From Apiotrichum sp. Y4204 (taxonomy: Eukaryota > Basidiomycota > Tremellomycetes > Trichosporonales > Trichosporonaceae): 64,000 nucleotides of DNA. Position numbers and translations under genes: made by a program. Positions 21,426 through 31,685 of the stretch are shown here, one piece after another (positions within the stretch are counted from its first letter, which is position 1; each line of letters opens with the position of its first letter). The stretch covers positions 124,001 through 188,000 of the forward strand of contig JAMYHL010000008.1 in the NCBI GenBank assembly GCA_025531455.1, in the 5' to 3' direction. The notes under the pieces were generated by a model. It saw only the letters and a program-made list of their open reading frames with translations. It did not search any database and was not told the origin of the DNA.

Positions 21426-24022
21426 ATGGACACCGGCCCGCCATCACCCGCCACGTCCGCAATTGAGCCGCCGCGCACGCCAAAGCCCGAGGACGCGGGC
21501 GACGACCCCAAGGCGTCGCAGGCAAGCCAGGACGCGCCGGAGGCCACTGAGCCGCCGACAGAGGCGCCGACCGGTACCGACACGCCTGTCGCGGGCCCGA
21601 GTGCTGCGCCGAAACGGAGTCGCAAATCGAAAGCCCACGTATGTTGTGTGATTATCTGCGTGCTGACCATTAGACGCAGAAGCAGACGATTCCCGCCGAC
21701 GGATTTATCGCATATACCACCGCCTATGTCCCTGGCCTGTGAGTTCACATCCAAGGCTGCGCTGATGTCTCCTTAGCTACAATGTCAAGAACCCCGCGGG
21801 TGACTTTTCCTCTCGAGAATCGAACGTTGGCGTGATTCGGCAACTGAGCCAGGCTCGCGCGCGCCGCGAGCGGGAGGAAGAGGAGCTGCGAGTGAAGCTC
21901 GCGGAAGAGGCGGCCGCCACTGAAGCCGAGGCCGCAGGTGAGGGGGCGGCTGGCGAGAACGGTGACGGCAATGAAGAAGAGCCCAAGGAGGCGAATGGCA
22001 CGACTGCAACGACTGCAACGAGTGCCAAGGAGGAGAAGAAGGAGCCCGCAACGGCTGAAAACCCGCTCTCCAAGATCCTCATTATTCATCCTGGGTCGCG
22101 GAATCTGCGTCTGGGCCGCGCCAGCGACTTTTACCCGCATGAAGTGCCAAACTGCATTGCGCGCCCCGCGAGTGCCCCTGGTGGATTTGACCCGCCTGCT
22201 CCCGGGAAGCGGAGTGCAGACGAGGCGTTTGACGCGAATATTGGTTACTTGCGCGACTACCTCCGCAACCGGTTGCGGCAGAACAAGCTGACGACGGACT
22301 GGAAGGAAGGGCAGCGCGTGAATAATGCGAATGCCAAGGCCAAGCCTGAGAGCATCCCCGAGCACAACGATCCGAGAAGGATCGAGTGGACGGAGCTTGA
22401 GGGGCGACCTTATGTTGTTGGCGCGGATGCGCTCAAGCTCCCTACCAGTAAGGGGTGGCGCGTGCGGTATCCCATTATCCAGCGCAAGTTCAACACACGA
22501 GACTGGAAGAGCCATCAGCTGCTCCTTGACGACTTTACAATCATTCTGCAAGAGTCTCTGAGGACGGAGCTGGGCATCAAGCCGATAGACTACAAGGTGG
22601 GTTTGCCTACGTGTACATGAACCCTCGATCAGCCTGTCCGTCTGTCTAACTCCAGAACTACTCTGTTGTTCTTATTGTCCCCGACCATGGCGACAGGGCG
22701 TATATCGAGCAGATGACGAACATCCTCTTCACCATCATGGGCTTCAAGCAGATAGCCATCCACCAAGAATCATACTGCGCCGTCTTCTCCGCCGGCATGT
22801 CCTCGGCTTGTGTCGTGGACATTGGTGCGCAAGAAACATCTGTCACGTGTGTTGATGAGGGCGTTGTCAATCCCGACACCCGGATTACGCTCAATTACGG
22901 CGGTGACGACGTGACAATTGCACTCAAAGCGCTTCTCGAGCGCTCCTCATTCCCATACCGCGACCTGGACCTCAGCCGTGCCCAGGACTGGATCATGCTC
23001 GACGAGCTCAAGATGCGCATCTGCACCCTTGAGGAACACCTCGTCGCCAACACGCCATGGGAATTCTACGTCCTCTCCGAGGGTCTCACGCAGAAGTATC
23101 TGCTCCGCACCTACGACGAGAATGTTCTCGCGCCGTTGTGCTTCTTCGACACTCGCATGGTGAGGGCAGCTGCATCATTGTGCCGTCAGCTGACAGACAG
23201 ATCGACTTTGAGACGAAGAAGGAAGACGGCAAACTAGGACTGCGAAACCTTGACGTTGACGACCTCATAAAATCGCACTACGATGAACCTGTGAGTTGTT
23301 ATGAGTGTCTCCACTAACTCGCCTCAGACTGGTGCAATGAAGGCATGTACCGGCCACCTGCTTCCCTCAGTAGATCGCGCTGGAACTCCGGCGCCGGGTG
23401 GGGATGTCACTCCGGTCGGCACACCCGGGCCGACTTCTCAACCAGGGGCAAGCGCCACCTCGACACCCGCTCCTCCAGCTGCTAACACGCACTCTGCCTC
23501 GACCCCGATCCCCAACCTGGTGCCGCCGACGGCAAACCCGTCCGCAGCAGCCACGCCTGGCCCCGACGGCGAGGCTGCGGACGACCTCTCACTCAAGGAG
23601 CGTATCGCCTATGAGGCGAGCAAGACACCTCTTGACGGGGCAATCGCCGCCAGCATCGCGCAGTCCGCAAGCGAAAACAAGATAAAAACCGCGGCTAACT
23701 CTATTCTTCTCGTCGGCGGGAGTAGCGCCCTCAAGGGTCTCGTCCCCTTCATATCTGAGCGGTGAGCCACAGATAGGCAACATATCCAGCTCTAATGGAT
23801 TGTGCTAATTCCAGTCTTCCCTCGCTTCTCCGTCAGCGCGGACTGCCCATCCAGGACGTCACCATCGTGCCGCCACCACGCAACCTCAACCCCAAGTTTG
23901 TGAGCTGGAAGGGCGCGAGCGTCATGTGCAACCTCGACTCGCTGAGCGATATGTGGATCCGTAAGGACGAGTTTGAGGCTATTGGCGCGCGGACACTGAA
24001 GGACCACCTGCTGTTCCTCTGA
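21426..24022 (+). CDS. ARP8: Actin-related protein 8, INO80 chromatin remodeller subunit
   Basis: Seven exons: 21426-21638, 21674-21738, 21777-22596, 22656-23159, 23201-23290, 23328-23761 and 23815-24022, giving 777 residues. The actin fold begins with ILIIHPGSRNLRLGRASDFY, the Arp8 version of the first nucleotide loop. VVLIVPDHGDRAYIEQMTNI followed by MGFKQIAIHQES and VVDIGAQETSVTCVDEG are the second half of the ATPase core. SILLVGGSSALKGLVPFI and PPRNLNPKFVSWKGASVMC close the fold. The N-terminus is disordered and Pro/Glu-rich, then a charged helix (RARREREEEELRVKLAEEAA). An insertion rich in Pro, Thr and Ala, about 75 residues long (about 23370-23590), interrupts the fold, consistent with Arp8's habit of carrying insertions. 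Arp8 binds nucleosomes and extranucleosomal DNA as part of the INO80 Arp module. The call is confident. Confidence 0.93.
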
Positions 24023-24125
24023 GATCGTGGAGTGATCTAGAACTGGTATCATGTACGGCGTTGACGGGTGTTATGCAGACATGCTATGATGCTATCCGAA
24101 TTGCTTTTCTACTTCAGATTACCAT

Positions 24126-24983
24126 CTACTTCTCGAGCTCCTTCTTAGCCGTCTGCTGCATCTTCTCCAGCTCGGCAGTGACCTTATCCGTGGCCTTCTG
24201 CACGTCGTCCGAGCCCTCCTCGCCGCGCCCACCGAGCGCCTTGAACGCGTCCGTCCGCGCGATGCGCACCTGGCCCTTGGCCGACTCGATCGCATCATGC
24301 AGCGACTTGAGGATCTCGCGGCGCACATCCGCTGTTGGCCGGGAAACAGGAATACGGAGAGTGTTACCCTCACGCTGCGGGCTGATGCCGGGAATGTTCG
24401 CCTTGTGGATCGCCATCTCAATGTGCTTGATCGCCTCGCCGTCCCATACCTCCACGATCAGCGTGTTCCCCTTGGTCGTGACCGACGCGACCGCCTTGAG
24501 CGGGACCATGCCCTGTTCCGGCATCTGGACCTTGACCGAGTCAAGAATGGCTGCCGTCAGTATTGACACCAGAAATCGCTTAGCTGAACACAGAACAGCC
24601 AACTCGAAAGAGGGCTCGTGAACGGGAGCACACTCACCAGGCATGACCCTCCCACGACCGCGCTCCACGCCATCATACACCGTCGTGCGCGCCCACTCGA
24701 GCGCCTTGTCCATGCGCTTCTCGGCCTTGGCGACAATCTCGTCAATGTCGCCGGGCAAGAGGCCCGGGTCCTCCTCGACATCCTTCTTCTTGCCCTTCTT
24801 GTCCGCGCCGGCCTTGCCGCCGGCAGCCTTGCCGCCCTTCTTCCACGCCGCGGGGGTCGAGGTGAACGCGCGCGCGGGGAAGGCAGGCGTAGAGGGGGCG
24901 CGAGCCGCGAGGGGAGCGACTCCCCGAGCGAGGGGGCGGTTGAGCACGGGGCGGAGCACGCGTAGAGCTGTGACGGGGCGCAT
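24126..24983 (-). CDS. RRF1: Mitochondrial ribosome recycling factor
   Basis: Two exons on the minus strand, 24638-24983 and 24126-24550, giving 256 residues. The first 50 residues are Arg/Ala/Pro-rich without acidic residues (MRPVTALRVLRPVLNRPLAR), a classic mitochondrial presequence. The RRF core follows: LDSVKVQMPEQGMVPLKAVA, VTTKGNTLIVEVWD, IHKANIPGISPQREGNTLRI and a helical C-terminus. RRF splits post-termination ribosomes together with a G factor. The 87-nt intron is a multiple of three and has no stop in frame, so the retained transcript would still be translatable (285 residues). The homologous RRF core joins cleanly only if it is spliced. The gene is divergent from the zinc-knuckle gene with 240 bp between start codons. 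Confidence 0.93.
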   Translation of the reverse strand: MRPVTALRVLRPVLNRPLARGVAPLAARAPSTPAFPARAFTSTPAAWKKGGKAAGGKAGADKKGKKKDVEEDPGLLPGDIDEIVAKAEKRMDKALEWARTTVYDGVERGRGRVMPGECAPVHEPSFELAVLCSAKRFLVSILTAAILDSVKVQMPEQGMVPLKAVASVTTKGNTLIVEVWDGEAIKHIEMAIHKANIPGISPQREGNTLRIPVSRPTADVRREILKSLHDAIESAKGQVRIARTDAFKALGGRGEEGSDDVQKATDKVTAELEKMQQTAKKELEK

Positions 24984-25223
24984 GGTGGTTTGGTATGCAG
25001 ATGAGAGAGGTTACGACGTCCTGTGTTGCGCGTTGCTCTGCTTTCTGTCGGCGGAGCAACCCATGTCATAATGTCCGAGATGAGATCGATGAGAGGAGAA
25101 AGGTCACGTGAGCGCCGTCCAAAAGTTGCGAATGTCTCAAGGTGGAGTTCCGTCCAAGTCGACAATCCAACAATCCTTCGTCTCGCCACTCTCAACCACA
25201 CTCACATTTTACACGCAAGCACG
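24984..25223. promoter_or_regulatory. 240-bp shared promoter of RRF1 and the ZCCHC9-like gene
   Basis: The two start codons face away from each other over 240 bp, so both promoters must overlap here. No TATA box is evident. Confidence 0.5.
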
Positions 25224-26319
25224 ATGGCGCGGTTCACGAACATTGGCATGCCGCGCAAGACGTTTGTCGCGTCTGCTGCGGAGGAGGCGGAGCGTGAGGC
25301 TGGCGCCGAGGCCGCTGGTCCGTCCGGGGCCGGGAAGGGCGGCGAGAAGCGTAAGGGGTGGGGACGGGACCCGGAGATCGCGAGTGAGTACGGTGTTGCT
25401 CGGCATGGATGCTGGGGGGGTAGATGAGTCATGTTCATGGTTTATGTTGCTTCCTGATCCGTGCTGACGCTCTCAGAGCGCGCAAAGTTCGCCGAAGAGC
25501 GCTCAGAGGAACGCCGTCTGAAACGTATCGACGACCGCGCAGCCGCGACAACGTGCTTTGCGTGCCGTGGGGTGGGGCACGCGGCGCGGGACTGCCCGAA
25601 TATCCTTCTCGCTGCGAGCGGGGAGGGCGGAAGCGCGGCGCTGCTCGAGGCGGGGGACATGGCTAAGCGTCAGGCGGAGGCGCTGGCCCAGGAGGGCGAG
25701 GGTGAGGGCGAGGGAGAAGGCGAGGAGAAGGGCAAGAAGAAGGGCAAGGGGAAGAAGGAGAAGAAGGCCAAGGGCGGAGAGGTCACCAGCGGAAAATGCT
25801 ATCGGTGAGTACTGGATTTGCGTGCGCGCTCTGACCCGCAGGTGCAACTCGGCGGCCCACTCGCTCTCGCGGTGCCCGAAACGCGTCGACCCCCAGGACC
25901 CGACACCGTTCGCGACGTGCTACGTGTGTCTTGAGAAGGGCCATCTCTCGAGCGCGTGTCCCAAGAACCCGCGCGGCGTGTACGTCAACGGCGGCAGCTG
26001 CAAGGTTTGCAAGTCGGTCGCGCACCGCGCCAAGGACTGTCCCGTCGAGGCCAAGTTGATCGCCGAACAGCGTGCGGCCAACTTTGCGGCCTCGGGACAT
26101 GGCCAGCCGGTGAACCCCCTCGCGCTCGGAACGGGTGTGGCTGCCGGTGCGGACGAGGACGACTTTATGGCCTCGACGCGCGACTTCCAAGGTAACAGGA
26201 AGCGTCATGCGCCGGCTAAGAACGGACAGCGTGGCCTTGCGAAGCTTCCCGGAGAGGAGGGGTCGTTCGTGCCCGCCGCCAAGCCTGCTCCCAAAAAGAA
26301 GAAGGTCGTCTCGTTCTAG
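25224..26319 (+). CDS. ZCCHC9-like CCHC zinc-knuckle protein
   Basis: Three exons: 25224-25383, 25477-25804 and 25842-26319, giving 321 residues. Four CX2CX4HX4C knuckles are visible: CFACRGVGHAARDC, CYRCNSAAHSLSRC (split by the second intron), CYVCLEKGHLSSAC and CKVCKSVAHRAKDC. A Gly/Glu then Lys-rich linker separates knuckle 1 from 2, and the C-terminus is basic (KPAPKKKKVVSF), likely a nuclear or nucleolar signal. Four knuckles with this spacing and a Lys-rich tail match ZCCHC9 and its fungal counterparts, which are single-stranded-RNA-binding nucleolar proteins linked to rRNA metabolism. Other zinc-knuckle proteins are possible, but the four-knuckle layout favours ZCCHC9. Confidence 0.82.
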
Positions 26320-26607
26320 AGTGGCTCCTCGGCAGGCTTGTTGCGTGTAGTATTAGGATTCGAAAGTGCCTCTCTCTATCTCTCTCTACTTTCACTTGAG
26401 CTTCTTTCTCGCTTTGGTCTTATCTAGATGTATTCCAGTATCTAACGCGCGGTCGTGGAATGCGCCATACAGCTATGAGTACATACAATCAGCGCCGCCA
26501 GCCAGACACTCGGCGGGGGGCAGGTGTCTTCAGCTACGGCTTACGAGCTCCCAATGAGATACCGCCTACCACCTCTAATATGTTTTGTGGCCAATATCCT
26601 TGTCCGG

Positions 26608-27488
26608 TTACGCCGGCGGCTCGGCCGTGATGGGTACCAAGTCCGTGTCGAACAGTTCGATAAACTGCTGTCAGTGGATCTTCATAGGACCAAAACCCAC
26701 TTGTTCATTAAGGACGCGGACCTTCATCCCCGCATACCGCCTGTACTCTTCGAGAATGGAGGAAAGCGCCCAACGCTGCAGCTTACGCCAACACCCGACG
26801 ACGGTGCCTGTCCTGTGGCGCCCCATATTGCAGCACACGAGGGTGGGGAAAGTGGACGGCTGGAGGAGGAGAGTGAGAGCGTGGATGATCAGCGGCTCCG
26901 TCGGTGGAGGAAGCGGCGGGAGGTGGTCTGAGACGCGTTAGTTTGTCAGAAGTTAGAAGTCTGAGTTGTAGACAGAAAACTGGTAAACAACTCACACTGG
27001 CCGCTGAGCGGCACGACACCCGAGTCACAGTATGGCGGGGGGAAGTGCGGGTTGAGTGATACCTGCGGCGCGAGGTTGTGGAGAATGATGCCCTGCGACT
27101 CGAGGAAGGAGACACTGGAGTCAGCTCGAGTGTCCAGGACGTAAGTTGATGTAAGGTCGCTTCGAATGACGCCTGCAGCTGTCACAGGACCGTTCTTGCG
27201 TCGTCGGCGCAGTGCACGACTCACAAGATCTCCGTTGGCTCCTCGGCACCGACCCAGATTACGGTGCGCAGCTCGAGTTTCTCGAGAAAGGTAAAGTTCA
27301 GTTCGGTCGGCTGGGCGGAGCGGTAGAAACCTGTTGAGTGTCAATGTCCTGAGCCGGCCATGTTCGTAAACAAGCTAATGAGCTGAGACAGCCGAAGCTT
27401 GGAGAACGCATATTGTGCAGCAGGCAGGCTCTCTGCACTCACCGTCCTCGACCAAGCCATAGTTCATCGGCGGGACGATCTTGGCCAT
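26608..27488 (-). CDS. Siw14/Oca-type atypical dual-specificity phosphatase, 184 residues
   Basis: Five exons on the minus strand: 27443-27488, 27225-27330, 26996-27114, 26701-26927 and 26608-26664. The start MAKIVPPMNYGLVEDGFYRS, followed by AQPTELNFTFLEKLELRTVI, is the conserved opening of this family. The P-loop is CNMGRHRTG in the context TLVCCNMGRHRTGTVVGCWR, and the end is LNEQFIELFDTDLV. The Siw14/Oca group (PFA-DSP) includes inositol-pyrophosphate phosphatases. The catalytic Cys-X5-Arg is intact, but the His normally preceding the Cys is Cys here. The gene is divergent from NOL12. I am confident of the family and less so of which Oca/Siw14 orthologue this is. Confidence 0.88.
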
Positions 27489-27892
27489 GTCTGCTGCGTT
27501 GCCGAGTTGATGGAGAGATGGAATAGGAAGACAGTTGTTGTTGCTTCTCGTCAAGCGTTTCAGCTTTCGGCTTCGTCAAACGTGCTTGCTGGTCCAAGCT
27601 GACGCTCGGTTGGCTATGAGAATTCGGTGATGTAATGGTATTAGAAACCTTTCTACGGCCTCATACGCACCAGTCCTAATGTCATTACAAAAGCTTGGTT
27701 TAGATGGGGAGCTCATTAACACGTGTCTTTTGAGGAACATTGCGCCCGTTTGCCACCAGAAAGATTATCAACGGTATGGTAGAGTCGTGCCTCCACTTGA
27801 ACAATTTCAATGTGCCGACCAGCTCGAGGTCGGCCGACAACAGCATCACAACCTCCCTCTCCATCCACCACACCACGACAACACATTTTACG
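27489..27892. promoter_or_regulatory. 404-bp shared promoter of the phosphatase and NOL12 genes
   Basis: A divergent intergenic region with no open frame of interest. CA-rich sequence precedes the NOL12 ATG. Confidence 0.45.
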
Positions 27893-28818
27893 ATGGCGCC
27901 GAAATCCAACATCGCGCTCCTGACCGAGGGCGCAGACTACATCCGCCGCGCAAAGAAGGCGCGCCAGGACCAGGTCGAGGAGGTCAAGTGGGACGACAGT
28001 GCGCGCCGGTAAGTCGCTGGAGATTGACGTTTCGTTCTTCATCTCCCGAGAATGCGAACTTGCATATCCTCGCTTCCTAGCAAAGCACTAACACACAGGG
28101 ATTACCTCACCGGTTTCTCGAAGCGTAAAAAGCAGCGCACGGAGGAACGTCGCAAGCGTGCCAAAGAGCGCGACCACCAGGCGCACCTCGACGAACGGCG
28201 CAAGGCGCGCCAGGAGCTCAAGGAGCGCGCGAAGCAGAACGAGCGCGATGTGCGCATTGCGCTTGGGCTGAGCGTTGATGGTGCGTACTAGCTTTGTTAG
28301 ATCTAATACCGGCTTGGTTCGTATTGCTCACTGTAGATGAGGGCGAGGATGACGAGGAGGAAGTGGAGGAGAAGGCACCGATCGAGACAGAGTTCTCGGA
28401 CGACGACCAGCTCGCGACCGTTACGATCACCGAGGACTTTGACCCGTCGTCCTCCGCTACGCGCGCGTATGTCGACTCGGATGAGGACGAGGAGGCCGCC
28501 AAAAAGCCCGCCGCCGTGCCGCTCCTCCCGGCATCGAGTAAGCGTGCGGAACAGCGTGCCAAGATGGAGAAGAAGCGCGCGGCGGAGGCCAAGGAGCGGG
28601 AGAAGAAAAAGGAGGCGCGGAAGAGCACATCGATGGAGACTCCGGCTGAGCGGAGACGTGCCAAGGAGCTCGAGGCGCGCAAGCGGCAGAAGAAGTTTGA
28701 CAAGGAGAAGAAGCAGGCTGAAAAGTACGGCATCTCCCTTGTCAAGGGCAAGAGTGGCGGCGGAAAGGGCGCGAAAGGCAAGGGTGGAAAGCCGGGGAAG
28801 AAGGGCGGCAAGAGGTAG
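27893..28818 (+). CDS. NOL12/RRP17-family rRNA processing protein
   Basis: Three exons: 27893-28008, 28099-28280 and 28337-28818, giving 259 residues. The conserved block is DYLTGFSKRKKQRTEERRKR followed by a long basic helix through RKARQELKERAKQNERDVRI, typical of the Nop25/Nol12 domain (yeast Rrp17). Rrp17 is a nucleolar 5'-3' exonuclease or accessory factor in 5.8S and 25S maturation. An acidic middle segment (DEGEDDEEEVEE) and a Lys/Gly-rich C-terminal tail (GKSGGGKGAKGKGGKPGKKG) are nucleolar-protein features. The first exon starts MAPKSNIALLTEGADYIRRA. The stop lies 57 bp from the stop of the convergent amino-acid permease gene. Confidence 0.85.
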
Positions 28819-28875
28819 AAACATAGATCCCACTTAGTCGTGGTTCATATCGTGTTGTGCATTAATACTATGAGA

Positions 28876-31060
28876 CTACATTTCGGACATCTCTATACGC
28901 TCGGAGAGCATTCCCCGGCGTTCTTCTGGGTTTGCTACAGGTTCTGCAGCAGCGCGTCTACTGTTGATCTTATCCGCCCAGCGGCGGGGTAAAAGGGCGA
29001 TAACATCGTCGCTGAACGTTTGCCACGCGGCTGTTATCAGTCAGTTGGATCTATAGACAGACTACTCACTTCTCAGAGTCGCCGCGAATCCGTCCTCCTC
29101 GTCTCCATCCAAGCGGGAGTACCCCTTTCCAGCGGAGCGGGCACGAGAGCGTGCGGTAAGGTAAAACATCGGGATCCCAGCACCCATGAACACTGAGGTT
29201 AGATGAGAGCGTGGTTGCGGCTCACTGAAGGAGGCAAGGGCGGCCCAAGGCGCCGCGAAGATGGGCATGAGGAGAAGGAACAGGGCCACCTGAGGTCAGC
29301 TGTCTTAACAAACCAAAGCTTACAAGACAGAAAATCATTGGCGTCACAGTCCACGCGCGATAAGGCCGCTCGAGATGCGGCTCCTTGATGCGGAGATAGA
29401 GCAGCCCCGTGATGGTAGCGAAAAACAGCGTCCACGATGTGACGGAAAAGAAGTTTACAAGGGCTTGGATGTTAGCTAAATGCAACCAATGTCAAGACGC
29501 ACTTCTGAAGCCTCCACCGAAGATGATAAAGAATATCGTCAAGCCAGCATTGAGAGCCATGGCGTAGTCGGCAGTACGCCGCTTGGGGCTCAAACGTGAG
29601 AAGATCGAGGGAAGGAAGTGGTCCCGGGACGCAGCGTAGATGAGTCGTGCGGCTGAAGTCAGAAAAATGTCACCGGTTGGGCGACCTACAGGTATAAAAA
29701 CCGCCGTTAAGAGCGCCAAAGCATGAAATGGCCACAAGCGTGCTGAACACTACAGCGCCCAAACGTCCAATAGTGACTTGACCGAAGTCCAACGCCACAG
29801 TGTTCGACTGTGCGACCACGCTCGGCTCGAGAACGATGAAATACGACACATTGGCCGCAAGAAAGAGAATAAGAACCAACAGCATCGACGAGTGCAGAGC
29901 GCGGGGAAGGTCCCGGTTGGGATCTTTCATCTCACCACCGACGTACTAAACGTTAGTGGTTCCCCGAGCGCATTAACGTACTGAGCACTGGTCCCAGCCA
30001 TCAAATGCCCAAAGACCAAGATATAGTGCGGTAGCATAACTTCCCGGTTCCTTTGAGGATCCCGCAAAGATGTTGCCGGAAAATGATGGTCCTGGGCCAT
30101 GGCGGATGAGATGAATGATACCCAGAACGGCCACGAAAATGAGCGACCCGATCTTGATGGTTGTCAACACGACGGCCGAATGGGTTCCTGCCGTCGGGGA
30201 AATGAGGTTCAGAAGCATAATGAGGATGATTGCAATCGCCGCCGTGATTTTGAAAGACCACTCCGGAACCGTTCCGTTGGTGTCGCCTGTGATGGCGTGG
30301 TAGAGCATACGATTCAAATACTCCCTGGTCGTCAGCTGAGTTCCCCCGGCGTCTAGCTTACCCAAAGATGAGAGCAATGATTGCCGCACTACCAGGTTTG
30401 AGTGCCGACACGGCCGACCAGGTATACAGGTACGAAGCCATAGGTCCGAACTACTGTCAGAGTAAGAGGGGCAAGCCACTCACAGCATATGCCAGATACG
30501 CTTGTGCTCCGCCACTGAGTGGTATTGCGCAACCCAATTCTGCGAAGGAACTGCGGAATTCTTAGTTCAAGACGTAGAAAGGCAAGGCTCACCTTGCACC
30601 AGTCCACGCCAGAAGCCCACTCATGACCCAAACCACCAAACTGGCGCCAACGCTTCCGACCGATGCGACGATGCCTCCTGGAGACGAGAAGATTCCCGAG
30701 CCGACCTGCATGCCAATCACGAGAGCCATTGCTGTGCCATAAGATGATGACCGTCACAGATATCTTACCGTGAAGGAGGCCAACGTGCTTGTGTTCGACA
30801 TGGTTCGCTGGATCCGCCGGGTCAGAGGTACTCAGCGACAGGGGAAGGAGCGACTGCTGGAACTCGAAGCCGTCCATTGACATGAGTGTACTCGTACGCC
30901 GGAGAGCATATGGCGAGTCTGGGGATGACGCCGTTACGGGCCCATGTTCGAGCTCGAGTGCGCGCAGACTCGCTGTCGGTGACCGATCGTCACTCGAGGA
31001 CGGAGAGAGTACGCGGGATGGCGTCGTGGATGCCGAGTCGTCAGAGGGTGGTTGCGGCAT
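28876..31060 (-). CDS. LAT-type amino-acid permease (APC superfamily), 609 residues
   Basis: Eleven exons on the minus strand: 30769-31060, 30593-30731, 30484-30550, 30362-30450, 29982-30324, 29690-29945, 29503-29652, 29324-29475, 29226-29289, 29070-29192 and 28876-29030. The N-terminal 90 residues are Ser/Pro-rich and cytosolic. The first helix carries IGMQVGSGIFSSPGGIVASV, the unwound Gly-rich substrate motif of LAT carriers. Then come SSFAELGCAIPLSGGAQAYL, KIGSLIFVAVLGI, YVGGEMKDPNRDLPRA (conserved loop) and GGFYTSARLIYAASRDHFLP. The last exon supplies a charged cytosolic tail. The family exchanges or imports neutral amino acids, including the fungal Mup-type methionine permeases. Substrate is not readable. 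Introns are 33-65 nt. Confidence 0.9.
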
Positions 31061-31685
31061 TCTGGCTGGTTATGCTTCTGTGGAGGGCATGCTCGGGATC
31101 CTGGGACTTTGAAGGGTGCGGCTCGGGAGGAAATCGATGAAAAGGTGATAGAAACGAGGAGGAAGGGAGCTCGATGGGGAGAAGAGAGGGTACATGAAAC
31201 GTTGACATCTGGCTCACTGGAACAGCGGGGGTGCATGTACCGATGCACCTGCCGGTGACTTTGTGCTCGCCGTCCTGAAATGGTGACGTTGAAAGCCAAA
31301 GCCAAGCCTGCGCCAGCCAGCCCTGCGCGCCCGGCCTGGATATTCACAACGTATATCCATAATTACATAATAGCCAAACGCGTGTCAAATGCGACGCGTC
31401 AAGTTGACCGTGCTGCTCATTTGCATCTGTCCCTGACAGAGAGGGAAGAAGAACAGGTTGAACATGGTGAAAGAGCAAAAAGAAATCACTGACCTTTGCA
31501 ACTTCGCCATCATCTCCTCCATCGCCGTCATCACCCCAGACATCCATCGTCGTCACTGTCTCTTCAACTCCGAACAGCGAGATTGCGACATTCATTTGAG
31601 AGTTTCGAAAACAGTAGCTTGTAGTTGATCATCGACTTCCCATCCACCTCACGTCCTCCCAACACATAACTCGTGTTCTGTTACC
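31061..31685. other. Divergent promoter region between the amino-acid permease and RFC subunit genes
   Basis: 625 bp without a gene. Two MCB-type elements lie at 31378-31399 (listed separately). AT content rises at about 31350-31375. Confidence 0.5.
31378..31399. promoter_or_regulatory. Two MCB-type ACGCGT elements upstream of the RFC gene
   Basis: ACGCGT occurs at 31378-31383 and again at 31394-31399, about 290 bp upstream of the RFC start. ACGCGT is the MluI cell-cycle box bound by MBF (Mbp1-type APSES factors), which drives DNA-replication genes at G1/S in fungi. A pair at this spacing before a clamp-loader gene fits that logic. Binding is inference. Confidence 0.5.
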
